64,000 bases of DNA from Clavulina sp. PMI_390 (taxonomy: Eukaryota; Basidiomycota; Agaricomycetes; Cantharellales; Hydnaceae). The stretch spans positions 1 to 64,000 of the forward strand of contig WIDE01000121.1 of NCBI GenBank assembly GCA_015039315.1. Direction: 5' to 3'. Under the pieces are notes generated by a model, which did not search any database, had not been told where the DNA came from, and worked only from the letters and a program-made list of their open reading frames with translations. Both the position numbers and the translations under genes were made by a program. This document shows positions 32,872 to 43,721 of the stretch, one piece after another. Numbering within the stretch: position 1 is the first letter of the stretch; each line of letters starts with the position of its first letter.

Positions 32872-33481
32872 TTTCGTTCACGAAAGGGAGTGTCGGAGGT
32901 TGGCGCAACAAGTTAAGCCTGGGTCTTAAAACGCAAAACGTCCACATTAATCGACAGAGGAGACTGGGGGTAGGGAGCGCATTTCCGTACTTTGTGTGGG
33001 GTATGAATAGTCGCGACGCGATGAGAAACGAGACGCCACAAGGCACCGTTGATACAACCCAGGTAAACTACTGACCTGGCTAGTTGTTGTCTAGTTGCCT
33101 AGGCCGAGGATGGTTCTGAAAAGGAGGACGCGCAAACGGTGCCTGGAAGCGGTTCGTGAGCGTTACTGAATTGATTAACAATTTGTCATTATGCTGGTAG
33201 GTGACGATCCACTTTTACATGGCTGGATGCGAGGTAGAGAATAGTTTGTATAGGCGAAACAAGCTCGAGATAAAAATGGGGAGCCCTTTCTGCCATATTG
33301 CGTGTTGGTTCCAAAGAGAAACTAGCTAGTCAGTCAAGACTTGGATATTGTTTGGGCCGAGGGCCGCGTGTTTGGTTTTCCCTTCCCCACACATATTTGT
33401 TTACTGGTCACACCTCTTGCCAAGAGACTCAACGCAAAATGAAGCACCCATCCCGCAGACCCCGAATTCCTGCTCACAGCC
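32872..33481. other. Intergenic upstream of BTB gene 5 and of the small orphan gene
   Basis: About 600 bases between divergent genes. The left part shares similarity with 31390-31680, the upstream region of BTB gene 4. No other feature is seen. Confidence 0.45.
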
Positions 33482-33937
33482 ATGATGTTGCCGTTTATAT
33501 TCGCCGAATATCCTCACAATGCTCTGGTAACCACCGCATCCAACGCTGGAGCAATGTCGGTCTATTCTGAAGCGTTTGATTCCTTATATGGAGTGTTTTC
33601 TCCTCTCTTTAGAAGCATACTCCAAACCAGGACAAATGAAGCATCCATGCGCTATTACGACCTATGGTAATGCTGGTTGCATATGAGTCGATGCTCTCGC
33701 TAAACATCTCCACGGAACTCTCACAGTAATGCACTCACTCCCCTTGGCGTTCTCACCACATGCAAATCCTTGGCAGTACCGCAGCATCATATTCCCCGTG
33801 ATTCACCAAACAGCCTAGCGCGAGCCATTACCGATCTTGTTCGCTACAGTGTCGTTTCTATGAACTACATGAAGCGTTGCTGGGGCGGGCTCAACCATCC
33901 ACCTCGTGCAATGCGTTGGTCAACTCAGCCATCCTGA
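33482..33937 (+). CDS. Small orphan protein, two exons
   Basis: Exon 1 (33482-33666) and exon 2 (33727-33937) join in frame across a 60-base GT-AG intron to 131 residues, starting MMLPFIFAEYPHNALV and ending in a stop at 33935-33937. The splice restores one continuous frame through a codon split TG/T. The sequence (YSEAFDSLYGVFSPLFR, NALTPLGVLTTCKSLAVPQ, YSVVSMNYMKRCWGG) matches no family I know. It has no clear signal peptide, though it is moderately hydrophobic at the start. The gene sits between BTB gene 5 and the GH3 gene and has no paralog in the window. Confidence 0.45.
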
Positions 33938-34137
33938 ACCCTCAATCTTGGCAGCGCTAATAGAATAAATCCACCCCAAGGTCACAGAACGCCGATCACC
34001 GACGATTCACCGTCACTGGGAGTGCCCCGGGTGTGGTCGCCGGTCTTCTATGAGAGACTTGAGATGGTATAAGTACACACTCTCTGATGTTCACATCCTG
34101 GTGGTTTCTTCAACCCGTACCTATCTTGTACGGCAAC

Positions 34138-37100
34138 ATGAGAACCTCCTCGATTCTTCTGCTGGCATCATGCTGGATCGCCGATTGGTCAACTGTCAAT
34201 GCTATCACCTCGACGGGCACTTCATTGTCTGTTGGTGATCCAGCTTCGACTACACAAACTGGAACTGTCCCAGGCTCCTCATCTGCTCCATTGGGAACTG
34301 AAACCACCTCGGCTTCCACCACCGTTGCCACTTCTGTATCCACTACGACCGAGGCTTCCAACCCGCCAACTACTAGCAGCTCTGCGCCAGAGACAGGAAC
34401 AGTAACGTCTTTTACCACCGTCATCATGAGCACAATTCCTTCGATTCCCACTGACGGTAAGTTCCATTCTCTCTATTTCTCCGAAATTCGATCGCTTCGC
34501 CATTCTGCGCGCTAATGAGTCTTCGTTTTTGAATGTGCCTGGGGGATCTACGCTCATGCTTCTTCGCCGCCATTTATCGCTTGTGGGGAAATATTACTCA
34601 TCGCCAAGGCCCCATGCCATCGGCACCGTACACACCTCCGCTGCCTGGAAACAGGAATTCAACCCGCAGCCCGCTTGTTCGCGGTGTTGGAGCATGGGAG
34701 GAGCCCGTAAAGAGGGCCAAGGCCATCGTGGCAAAAATGAGCTTAGAAGACAAAGTTAACCTCACTACCGGGACTGGTGAGACTCCACTTTCTTTCGTTC
34801 CAATACGAACAACCTAAAACGATCTTCTACGTAGGTTGGCAACATGGGCCGTGTATGGCGAATACATCAGTATGTAAAATAATCTTCAACTCTTGTTCAT
34901 TGGATATCTACATTTTCTCCGGATCTTACAAACATCGCATGTTGCTGTAGCCTATTCCGTCAATCGGGTATACTGGATTGTGTCTCCAAGACGGCCCTCT
35001 TGGCGTTCGCCATGCGGATTTTGTGACTGGGTTCCCTGCCTCCGTTAATGTCGCCTCTACATGGGACCGAAAACTCATGCGGGACAAAGGCCAGGCGGTA
35101 GCTTATCAGCATCGGACCAAGGGGAGCAATGTGCAACTGGTACGCGTAATATGATGTCGCTTCCGCGCATTGCAGTACTGAGTTCATCCTTGCCGAAAAG
35201 GGTCCAATGATGAATCTTGGGAGGGTCGCGCAAGGCGGACGAAACTGGGAGGGCTTGTAAGCGTGTGGCCTGAATTAGTGGGACTAACATGGCTTATCAT
35301 TCTCTCCTTCAGCGGTGCGGATCCTTATCTCGCGGGAGAAGGTGCCTACGAGACAATTATGGGTATCCAGTCTTTGGGAGTTCAAGCTTGCGCCAAACAT
35401 TTTGTGGGAAACGAGCAAGAGCATAACAGAACCACTTCGTCGTCAAACATTGATGACAAAACCGTGAGCATTATAACTATCGCCCGGAGCGATCGTGTTA
35501 TTCACTTTTAGTTGACTATCGTAGATGCACGAGGTCTATGCTGCCCCATTCCTTCGAAGCATCCAAGCAAATGTCGTTTCAGTGATGTGCTCGTACAGTC
35601 AGTCAGGTCGATTTCCTTTCCTTTATCTCAGGAACTTACATTATCTCCAGATCTCCGTATGCCCTAGCCTCAGAGCCTTGTCTCCGATATTCTCTGATCC
35701 ATTCCCGCACAGTGAACGGAACGTATGCCTGTGAAGACGATCGCACCCTCAATCAAATCCTCAAGCACGAGTTTGGGTTCCAAGGGTACGTTTTTTTGTA
35801 GCAATTCATTCGTTCAAGTCTCACATTATCTTCAGATATGTTATGAGCGATTGGCAAGCGACAATGTCAACCCTTAGCGCCGAAGCTGGCTTAGATGTAT
35901 GCTATTCAAGAATGATTTCATCCTGAATGCTAGGCACACTAAACTTCTCTCATGTAGATGACCATGCCCGGCGATATTATCTATGGATCCAACACGACTT
36001 ATTTTGGGCAGAATCTGACTGACTATGTCCATAACGGGACGATCGCCGAGGAACGAGTCACTGTAAGTCATTCGAGCCAATTCCTCTTGAGACATATCGG
36101 ACCTGATGAGTCATACAGGACATGGCGACCCGTATCCTGGCAGCCTGGTTCCTGACCGGCCAAGATAAAGACTATCCTGAAACCAACTTATACTCATGGA
36201 ATCTGAATTCTCCACTGAATCAGCACGTACAGACTCAGACGAACTTCACAGAATCGTACGTTGCTGGTCCTTCCCAAGCTACTGCGCTTCCTCAAGTCAA
36301 AGGGCCCTCATCTCTCTAAATGTATAGGGTGGCATACGAGGTCGCAGTCGCTTCACATATTCTCCTCAAGAATGTCAATCATACACTCCCCTTGGTCTCC
36401 AAAACCAAAAAGGCGCCAAGGGAGATAGCGCTCATCGGAAGTGATGCCGGCCCTCCAAAAGGCGGTCCAAACGAGATCGCAAACCGGGGAGGCTATACAG
36501 GCACCTTGGCCATGGGTTGGGGTAGCGGGTGAGCTTCATTTCCTTACCTCCGTAGCTTGTGGGTTTCCGCGTTGTCGAAGGCTGATCAATGTGGATCGAT
36601 CCTCCAGGGCATGTGATTTCTCAGATCTTATCTCACCACTGGAAGGTATTCAGCCATATGCAAGAGAGCACAAAACCGCATTGTATTGGACGTTGGATGA
36701 TTATGATCTGAACACTGCCGGGCTGAATGCAATGTTCAAGGATGTTGCGATTGTGTTTATAACCTCTGACTCCGGGGAGGGTATGTGGACTACTCTCAAA
36801 GAGATTTTGGCCATATCTCTGGGACTCACTCAAGAAATCACTGATAGACTTCATTACAATTGATGGGAATGAGGGTGATCGAAAGAACCTCACGGCCTGG
36901 CATAACGGTACGAGTTTGATTTTGTCACGTCTTCGCACGATTAGCTAATTTTCTGCATCTATAGGCGATAACCTCGTGCAAACGGTAGCCGCGAACAACA
37001 CCAACACCATTATTGTCGTTCACTCTCCTGGCCCTCTCATCCTTGATGCCTGGGTCGACCACCCTAACATTACAGCCGTCATATGGGCAGGCTTGCCAGG

Positions 37101-38077
37101 AGTGTCAAGCGGTGATTACCTTCCTTCCGTTGCTTTACTTTGTTGGACAATTTCTCAAGAATGTTCTCTCGTCACGCCGGACTTGAGCTAGGTGTCGCAC
37201 TGGCGGATATCTTATACGGACACTACAATCCTTCTGGGAAGCTTCCATTCACAATTGCCAGGAAACCTGAGGATTATAATGCACCACTCATTTGGGATTC
37301 TGATCCACATAGTACGTCACTATTCAGCCCATTCACTGATGCTTGCTCACTCCTCGATTCAGCAATCAAGCAAATCCCTTACAGCGAACGGTGAGCCCGA
37401 AGTTTTTGATCATCATGTGGGGTTCACTGAAGAACCTGGCTACTAGGGTGTTCATTGATTATCGGCATTTTGACGAGGTGCGTTCTTCTATGCCTCTTCG
37501 GTTTATTCATATTTCCTCATATCTTCCCTGTTCTAAAAGGATGGCATTGAACCTCGCTACGAGTTCGGATTCGGCCTCTCTTATACCACCTTCAAGTATT
37601 CAGGGCTGAAAATCACCCCTCGAGTCCATGGGAATGAGGGAAAACTGGAGGCAGCATGGGAAAAGGGGAACGTCATCGACACGAGCGTCGGAGCATCTTT
37701 GGCTGAATGGTGAGTTTTGAGTATGGCTATGGATACCACCTCCCCTGAATCATATTTGTATCAACGAATAGGTTGCATGAATCCGCTTATCATGTTACCT
37801 ACACAATCAAAAACACAGGATCTGTCGCGGGCCACGAAGTTTCTCAACTATACCTATCCCACCCCTCTGGCGCACTTGAGCCTCCTTCCATTCTTCGTGG
37901 CTTCCAGCGGACGTGGCTCGAACCAGGAGAAAGCGCCACTGTCTCACACAACCTGACGCGCTGGGATTTGTCTGTATGGAACACCGTACAGCAAGGCTGG
38001 AGCAGGCCCAAAGGTACCATTGGGGTTCGAGTAGGAGCAAGCAGCAGAGACTTTAGGCTGAAAGGAAGCATTCAATA
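34138..38077 (+). CDS. GH3 beta-glucosidase, secreted
   Basis: Starts at ATG 34138 with a signal peptide ([17 protein letters not shown]) followed by a Ser/Thr-rich stretch. First exons are 34138-34456, 34609-34776 and 34835-34869; many short introns follow. GH3 landmarks in order: [110 protein letters not shown] and [10 protein letters not shown], where the Asp of SDW is the catalytic nucleophile. The C-terminal half holds [42 protein letters not shown] and a fibronectin-III-like end ([19 protein letters not shown]). It hydrolyses cellobiose and short cello-oligosaccharides, downstream of the GH7 enzyme. It interrupts the BTB array on the opposite strand. Exon borders in the 3' half are approximate. 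Confidence 0.9.
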
Positions 38078-38525
38078 ATTGTACTAGTCAGATTGGCAAC
38101 CCCTCGAGGAGCATTTCATTAGTGAACGAGGCAATTTTCCTTCACTTATCATTCTACTTGCCTGAGGTTTAGAACAACTTGACCTTCTACTGCTTTGAGC
38201 TCGCTCTCTTCTGCTTTCGTTGATTCCCAGATTCTCGGGACTTCTCGTAATGGCTCACGACTTGATTTAACTGTATATGGATTTATGCAAGTAAACTACA
38301 TGTACCCACAAAGGCGATCAATCTCGTATAGGGTAGAGTAGAGTGAATAGTAACTAGTTTGAGTTTTGTGAAGGCTGACAGGTAAGCGCTCGACAGCGAT
38401 GCTTTCCCGTCGTGGAACTATCTAAAATAGAGTGATAGAGTTATTCATCATGAGGACGAGCACCCGGGAGAAGAGAGCGATACTTACCAAATACAATTTT
38501 TTATGCGCGCTCACATGCCTAGATC
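38078..38525. other. Convergent intergenic, GH3 and BTB gene 6
   Basis: About 450 bases between two convergent 3' ends. It should hold both transcript ends. AT-rich, no repeat or gene seen. Confidence 0.4.
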
Positions 38526-39377
38526 TCAGACTTGCGCCACTGCTGTTTCTAGCATTTTTCGAAGCTCTGCACGCAACCCATTCCGTTGTTGGACGTTAGC
38601 TGGGCACTGAGCCGTGCAATCAGCACACTGGTTCGAGCGAGCAATAGATTCTAACACGTCCTCGGACCACGAAGATTCATCGAATGGATTCGTTCTGAGA
38701 AGCTCATCGAACGCCTTGACCGATGGAAGATCCTTGTGTTGTTTGCATGCCCATTGAACCCCGTTTGACGCGGCGGTTCGCGCTCGGGAAACAACCTGGC
38801 GTTTTACCTGGAGAAGCTTCATCACAGAATGACCAGTGACGTGGTGTAGCTCAGCATAATCGCTCGCATCTTCCTCATTCTTCGCCAGGATGTATCGTTT
38901 GGCGCAGAGCCTTTTGCTCTCAGCAAGCTTGAATCGAGTAGATATCGCCCATCCTTTAATAGGAGTACAGGAAGACGCGTAGTCCCCGATGAAACGATGT
39001 GCAGCATAACTGCTGACGCCAAGTTTATCGACCATCCGAAAGAAGGCTTCAGATTGCTGGGCAGTCAAGGGCGGAGGTGGATTTTCGATGGGATGGAGGA
39101 GTTTAATGAGAATATCGAGCATCTCGCCAGACTCTTCCATGATGAGAGCTCTTTCAACCGGCTCTGATCCGGAGCTTGCGAGGTGGCTGAAAGGGTGAAA
39201 GGAAGTAGACGCTCGTTTAAGAACCGCATAATCAACTCGAAAAAAGTGGCCATCCGAAGATTTGAGAATGAAATTGCCGTTTGGGAATGTGATGTATGGG
39301 GAAGCGCTAGTGGAGGCTGCAGACGCAGAGGTCGGAGGGGAAGCACGATCGGGAGTTCCAGACTTGGGTTGGCTCAT
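38526..39377 (-). CDS. BTB/POZ-domain protein 6
   Basis: 283 residues from ATG 39377. The open frame extends further upstream, but the TATA box lies in between and homology starts here. A Ser/Ala-rich leader (1-27) precedes the BTB domain (YITFPNGNFILKSSDGHFF, RVDYAVLKRASTSFHPF). Then come IKGWAISTRFKLAESKRLC, ELHHVTGHSVMKLLQVK, WACKQH and CADC. It is the most divergent member of the array, with substitutions at usually constant sites (RVDY, KLAESK), but it keeps the C-terminal CxxH/CxxC pair. Intronless. Confidence 0.8.
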   Translation of the reverse strand: MSQPKSGTPDRASPPTSASAASTSASPYITFPNGNFILKSSDGHFFRVDYAVLKRASTSFHPFSHLASSGSEPVERALIMEESGEMLDILIKLLHPIENPPPPLTAQQSEAFFRMVDKLGVSSYAAHRFIGDYASSCTPIKGWAISTRFKLAESKRLCAKRYILAKNEEDASDYAELHHVTGHSVMKLLQVKRQVVSRARTAASNGVQWACKQHKDLPSVKAFDELLRTNPFDESSWSEDVLESIARSNQCADCTAQCPANVQQRNGLRAELRKMLETAVAQV

Positions 39378-39439
39378 AGCTGGTAGTTTATGTAGAGGGT
39401 GGGTGACTGGGTGTGGCCGGAAAACTGTGCTTGGCTGTG

Positions 39440-39447
39440 CTTTTATA
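39440..39447 (-). promoter_or_regulatory. TATA box upstream of BTB gene 6
   Basis: TATAAAAG on the minus strand, 63-70 bases before the ATG at 39377. It supports that ATG over in-frame codons further upstream. Confidence 0.5.
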
Positions 39448-40033
39448 CTTTTATGAGAGCCTAGCCTGAGTGGGTCGCCACACGGAGACAATGGTGCGCC
39501 ACAAAGCATTCGCGGAACCATGTTCAGCCGACCGAGTCTTCGACGGATCAGCCAACCAACCCTTCCAGCCACTGACTTGGGCCTGGGAAAAGCCAGTTAG
39601 CCGGATTATTGCATCCATAGAGCTCGTCCTTCCATAAGAGCGACTCTTACGTGCATCCGTTCACCAACGCCTACGAATTGACCCCGCTCTTGGTTTCGAT
39701 TTGCACATCGTTGCGCACTGTATTGACCCCATTATCGGCCGATTTTGCCTCGTCAAATTACTTCTCTCTCTCTCACAGGCCTCTATGAATGCGCCTTGAG
39801 CTATTAAACGATGAGGTATATCTAACTGGCGACTCTACCTCCTGAGGAGATTCGGCCGAAAACATCAACTTCTCCAGTCACCCGGGTATTCACACTTTGG
39901 AATTAGGCAACATTTTTGGGGAATGTAACGCTAAATTTATTGGTCACGAGAAGATAAAGCGAAGAAGCGAAGACAAAACTATTCATGAAGACAAAGAAAT
40001 GGCTGACAGATGTTACAGTACCAGTAAATCTAC
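39448..40033. other. Intergenic between BTB genes 6 and 7
   Basis: About 600 bases with no supported gene. It includes the distal promoter of gene 6 and the 3' flank of gene 7. Confidence 0.4.
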
Positions 40034-40858
40034 CTACTCCTGCTTAGCAATGCCAGCCTCTTTCCTCGCAGCCTCATCCAGAATCTTGCTGACATCGGGC
40101 AGTGCGCTTTCCTGATATGAGACAAATCCACGAGTGCAATCTCCGCAGACTTCGGCGCGATGCATACCAGCAAGGATAGTCGAAGTATACCGCTCCCCGT
40201 TCCAGGGATCTTTGTGCCAATCGTCGAGGTACTTCTTTGTATAAGTACTGAGCTCATGGTGCGCTCCGCACATCCAATTGGTCTGCCCGGCAATTGCTTG
40301 AGCAGACGTAGTTGCCTCTGCTACAGTACGCTGTAAGCGCGCTAAAGCTCGAGCGCTGATAGAATCAAGGTCCTCAATTTCCTCTGTTGATGAGAAGATA
40401 CCGGGGCCACTCATAATGATACTTCGACATGCTTTCATCCGCGCCTCATCTCTGTTAAACCGAACAGCAAGGGCCCACGCGCGAAGGGCGTCAAGATCGG
40501 ATAAGAACATATCAATGATATGACCGATGGTATGGTTGGACATTTGCAGTTTCTCCACTGCAATCATGAAATCTATGCCTTCTTCTCGTGTCTTGAGCTC
40601 AGGAAGAGCAGCGAGGGAGTATACCGCACGGATTATAGCATTGAGGGTGATACTGGTCTCGTTCATTCGGAGTTCTCGTGGAGCGTGTTGTGAGCTCGGT
40701 GTCGGCGCATCAGCAGCGCTGGGTAAAACTGAAAGGTCATTGAAGAACGTAGAGCAGCGCCGAAGCACCACGAAATCGACTCGAAACTCAACGCCATCAC
40801 TCGAGTGTAAGACAAGATCACCATCTGTAAAAGAGACGATTGATGATTCCGTGCTCAT
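40034..40858 (-). CDS. BTB/POZ-domain protein 7
   Basis: Intact and intronless, 274 residues. The BTB domain starts at residue 6 (IVSFTDGDLVLHSSDGVEF, RVDFVVLRRCSTFFNDLS) and includes SITLNAIIRAVYSLAALPEL. Downstream motifs are ALRAWALAVRFNRDEARMKAC, DLDSISARALARLQRT, WMCGAH and CGDC. It belongs to the second sub-cluster (genes 7-10), marked by RRCSTFFNDL and by EKLQMSNHTI. Its central segment is nearly identical in DNA to gene 9 (around 40480-40580 against 42940-43040). Confidence 0.85.
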   Translation of the reverse strand: MSTESSIVSFTDGDLVLHSSDGVEFRVDFVVLRRCSTFFNDLSVLPSAADAPTPSSQHAPRELRMNETSITLNAIIRAVYSLAALPELKTREEGIDFMIAVEKLQMSNHTIGHIIDMFLSDLDALRAWALAVRFNRDEARMKACRSIIMSGPGIFSSTEEIEDLDSISARALARLQRTVAEATTSAQAIAGQTNWMCGAHHELSTYTKKYLDDWHKDPWNGERYTSTILAGMHRAEVCGDCTRGFVSYQESALPDVSKILDEAARKEAGIAKQE

Positions 40859-41445
40859 CTTGGCTGTCTATATAGGATATCTGCTATGTGAATCCAGTAA
40901 GCCCGAGTGCTGTGGAGGCGATAAATCACCTATTGAAAATGGTGGAAGCGACACGTCGATCGCTGGAACCTTATTTTGCAGCAAGTGGTTACTGATAGCG
41001 TAAGGTGTGAGGCTGTGTTGACGGAGAAGTCCTATGTAGACGCGCCCCACATTACATACATCGGAATTTGCAAACCTCCACAGTCTATCATTTTCCATCA
41101 TCTATCCTGACTCTAGATAGAACAACGCATCGCCATTCCGTATTGGAAAGAATCTAAGACCATCTCGTACATTAACCTCGAGTCAGGAAGTTGATTGGAA
41201 TTATTCCTTGATTGAACTTCTATTTACTTCGATATTTAATCGCTTATGGACCAATTACTTAGTACCGCCTAAGCGACGCAATATAGGTAGCCATTGGGAA
41301 GTTTCAGACCATCTCCTTCTAATGCCAGTCGGCCCGCAGATCGCGGTTTAGTGATATTTCAATATTTATGAGGAGCAGAATCTCAAGGGTAAAAAACCCA
41401 CGGAGAGTGACGGTGGACAGATGTTATGACAAAGCCCAGACTCAT
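40859..41445. other. Intergenic between BTB genes 7 and 8
   Basis: About 590 bases, AT-rich, holding the promoter of gene 7. A TATATAGG patch lies too near the ATG to act as its TATA box. No gene is seen. Confidence 0.4.
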
Positions 41446-42264
41446 CTAGATATGCGTGGCAGCCTCCGCTTCTTCCCTGACCGCGGAATCCAGAATCTTG
41501 TCAATTTTCGGCAATGCGGTTGTCTGGTATGAGACAAACGCGCGAATGCAATCGCTACAGACCCCAGCGCGATTCATGCCAGCAATAATATTTGAGGTAA
41601 TCTGCTCCCCTTTCCAAGGATCTTTTCGCCACTCCTTGAGCTGTGTAATTGTGAAGTCACTGAATCCACCATGGATCCAGCTTCCGCAACTCCAGTCAGT
41701 TTTCCCAGCAATTTCCTGAGCCAATTTCGTCGCATTTGCTCCGATTTTTTCGAGGCGCGCAACAGCCCTGGCGCTGACAGTATCAAGCTCCTGGATCTCC
41801 TCCATTGATGAGAAAACATTGAGACCGCCTGTGATTACTTGCCGACATGCTCTCATTCTCGCCTCAGCTCTTCTAAACCGCACGGCAAGCGCCCATGCGC
41901 GAAGGGCATGAAGACCGGATAAAAATATGTCGATAACACGCTCAATGGTGTAGTTGGACATTTGCAATTTGTCAATTGCAATCATGAAGTCCAAGCCTTC
42001 CTTGTGTGTTTTGAGCTCCGGGGGAGGGATCAAGGAGTAAGCGGCACGAAGTACCGCATTGAGGGTAGTACCACTCTCGCTCATGTCTAGCTTCAGTGGT
42101 GCTTGTGTAAGTGCGTTAGCAGTGCGAGGCAGGGCTGAGAGATCATTAAAGAACGTAGAGCAGCGCCGAAGTACCAGAGAGTCAACTCGGAACTCTACGT
42201 TATCACTTGAGCGCAGGATGAGATCGCCATCCGGAAAAGACACGTTTGATGTTTGGTTGTTCAT
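41446..42264 (-). CDS. BTB/POZ-domain protein 8
   Basis: 272 residues from ATG 42264 (MNNQTSNVSFPDGDLIL); an in-frame ATG four codons earlier is possible. BTB domain about residues 6-95 (RSSDNVEFRVDSLVLRRCST, TTLNAVLRAAYSLIPPPEL), then ALRAWALAVRFRRAEARMRAC, ELDTVSARAVARLEKIG and a C-terminal CSDC. The first half of the metal-like pair is changed: CGSWIH, with four residues between Cys and His instead of two. Otherwise intact, in sub-cluster two. Confidence 0.85.
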   Translation of the reverse strand: MNNQTSNVSFPDGDLILRSSDNVEFRVDSLVLRRCSTFFNDLSALPRTANALTQAPLKLDMSESGTTLNAVLRAAYSLIPPPELKTHKEGLDFMIAIDKLQMSNYTIERVIDIFLSGLHALRAWALAVRFRRAEARMRACRQVITGGLNVFSSMEEIQELDTVSARAVARLEKIGANATKLAQEIAGKTDWSCGSWIHGGFSDFTITQLKEWRKDPWKGEQITSNIIAGMNRAGVCSDCIRAFVSYQTTALPKIDKILDSAVREEAEAATHI

Positions 42265-42671
42265 CTTCTTGACCAAGTGTGACGTTTACACGGTAAATCC
42301 AGCAAGTTTCAGCACCAAAAAGGGACTCCACCTACCCAATGTGAGTTGCGGACACGGCACGTTGGTGGCGAGGTTTGCCCTCTTATCAGAGATGGAGCTT
42401 GGTACCCTTGAGGCAGTGTTGAGCAATGTGATCTCCACTTGACGCGCGCATCGGATTACATATATTTGAATTTGAAAACAATGTTCGTTCTCTGACGTCT
42501 TCATCTTTACAAAGCGCCGAAGATCATGGGACGGCATGTCTTGTTGAAATACGGGAGTATTCTGCTTGTGGACTCGGGCCGGAAAGTCAATTAGACCTAA
42601 GTCAAAGTAGAGGGCTGACCGCTCGGTGAGCAGAGATATATATGTGTCATGACGTGGATTATTCGTCCTGG
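42265..42671. other. Intergenic between BTB genes 8 and 9
   Basis: About 400 bases with no gene seen. The patch TTTCAGCACC... CTACCCAAT near 42310 resembles other array promoters only weakly. Confidence 0.4.
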
Positions 42672-43316
42672 CTAGGGCAAGCTAGCACCTTCAGCTTCTT
42701 CCTGGACAGCATCATCCAGAATCTTGCCGATTTTCGGCAGCACTTCCTTTTGATATGAAATAAACCCACGATGACAAGCCTCGCACACTTGATTGCGGCG
42801 CATACCAGCAAGGACAGTTGAAGTATACTGTTTTCCTTTCCAAGGATCTTCCTGCCACTCTTCGAGCTGCATCTTTGTAAAATCCGAGATTCCCCCATGA
42901 GCCCAGCACAGCGGACCTTTGGAGACCCNNNNNNNNNNGCGAAGGGCGTCAAGATCGGATAAGAACATATCAATGATATGACCGATGGTATGGTTGGACA
43001 TTTGCAGTTTCTCCACTGCAATCATGAAATCTACGCCTTCTTCTCGGGTCTTGAGCTTGGGAAGAGGAGTGACGGAGTACACGGCACGGATTATAGCATC
43101 AAGGGTGGCACTGGTCTCATTCATCCGAAGTTCTCGTGGAGCGTGGTGTGAGTTCTGTGTTGGCGCATCAGCGGCGCTGGGTAAGGCTGAAAGGTCGTTG
43201 AAAAACGTAGAGCAGCGCCGAAGCACGACAGAATCGACCCGAAACTCAACGTTATCACTTGAGCGTAGGATGAGATCGCCATCTGGAAAAGAGATGCTTG
43301 ATGCTTGGTTGCTCAT
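42672..43316 (-). CDS. BTB/POZ-domain protein 9, interrupted by a placeholder gap
   Basis: ATG at 43316. The BTB half (SISFPDGDLILRSSDNVEF, RVDSVVLRRCSTFFNDLS, TLDAIIRAVYSVTPLPKL) runs to SDLDALR, then ten Ns, then VSKGPLCWAHGGISDF, CEAC and the stop. Compared with genes 7 and 10 roughly 70 residues are missing at the Ns (the WALAVRF and SARAxARL motifs), so the gap stands for some 200 bases and not 10. Before the gap the DNA is nearly identical to gene 7; after it, to gene 10. The gene may be intact in the organism or may be an assembly chimera. Confidence 0.65.
   Translation of the reverse strand: MSNQASSISFPDGDLILRSSDNVEFRVDSVVLRRCSTFFNDLSALPSAADAPTQNSHHAPRELRMNETSATLDAIIRAVYSVTPLPKLKTREEGVDFMIAVEKLQMSNHTIGHIIDMFLSDLDALRXXXXVSKGPLCWAHGGISDFTKMQLEEWQEDPWKGKQYTSTVLAGMRRNQVCEACHRGFISYQKEVLPKIGKILDDAVQEEAEGASLP
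42929..42938. other. Assembly gap (10 N) within BTB gene 9
   Basis: Ten undefined bases at the point where the homology of gene 9 switches from gene 7-like to gene 10-like. Confidence 0.99.
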
Positions 43317-43376
43317 CTGATTATTATTGAGACATTTGCAAAATAGATTTAGCAACTTCAAGCAGTATGGGGGCTT

Positions 43377-43383
43377 CTATATA
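43377..43383 (-). promoter_or_regulatory. Possible TATA box upstream of BTB gene 9
   Basis: TATATAG on the minus strand, 61-67 bases before the ATG at 43316, similar in position to the TATA box of BTB gene 6. Confidence 0.4.
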
Positions 43384-43721
43384 CCTACCGCGTCATGAAT
43401 GTAGCGGGTTGACAATGAGGAAATATACCCTTAAAGGAAATGGTGTTTGAGGTCTCAAGGCAGTGTTTGGCAGGCTGCAGGCGCTTCACAATACAAATGG
43501 GAATTTGCAAACAACATTCATTTTCTCCACCAATACCTATCTCCTAGAACCATGCCAGCTCTACTTCATTGGGAACAAGACGGAGAGGGACCCGCTTTGC
43601 ACGCTTGGAAGTTTGTCCGACCTGTTCATTAGGTAAAAGCAAATTGCTTCAAGGTCAGAGACCGGACCATCCCGAAACGACGAGATGAATGTACTGCCAT
43701 GGCCAATAGCGTATGGACCCA

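Noticed and set aside
39378..39572. N-terminal extension of BTB gene 6 (348 residues)
   Set aside because: The extension would include the TATA box region, has no homology to other family members, and the downstream ATG at 39377 matches the family start.
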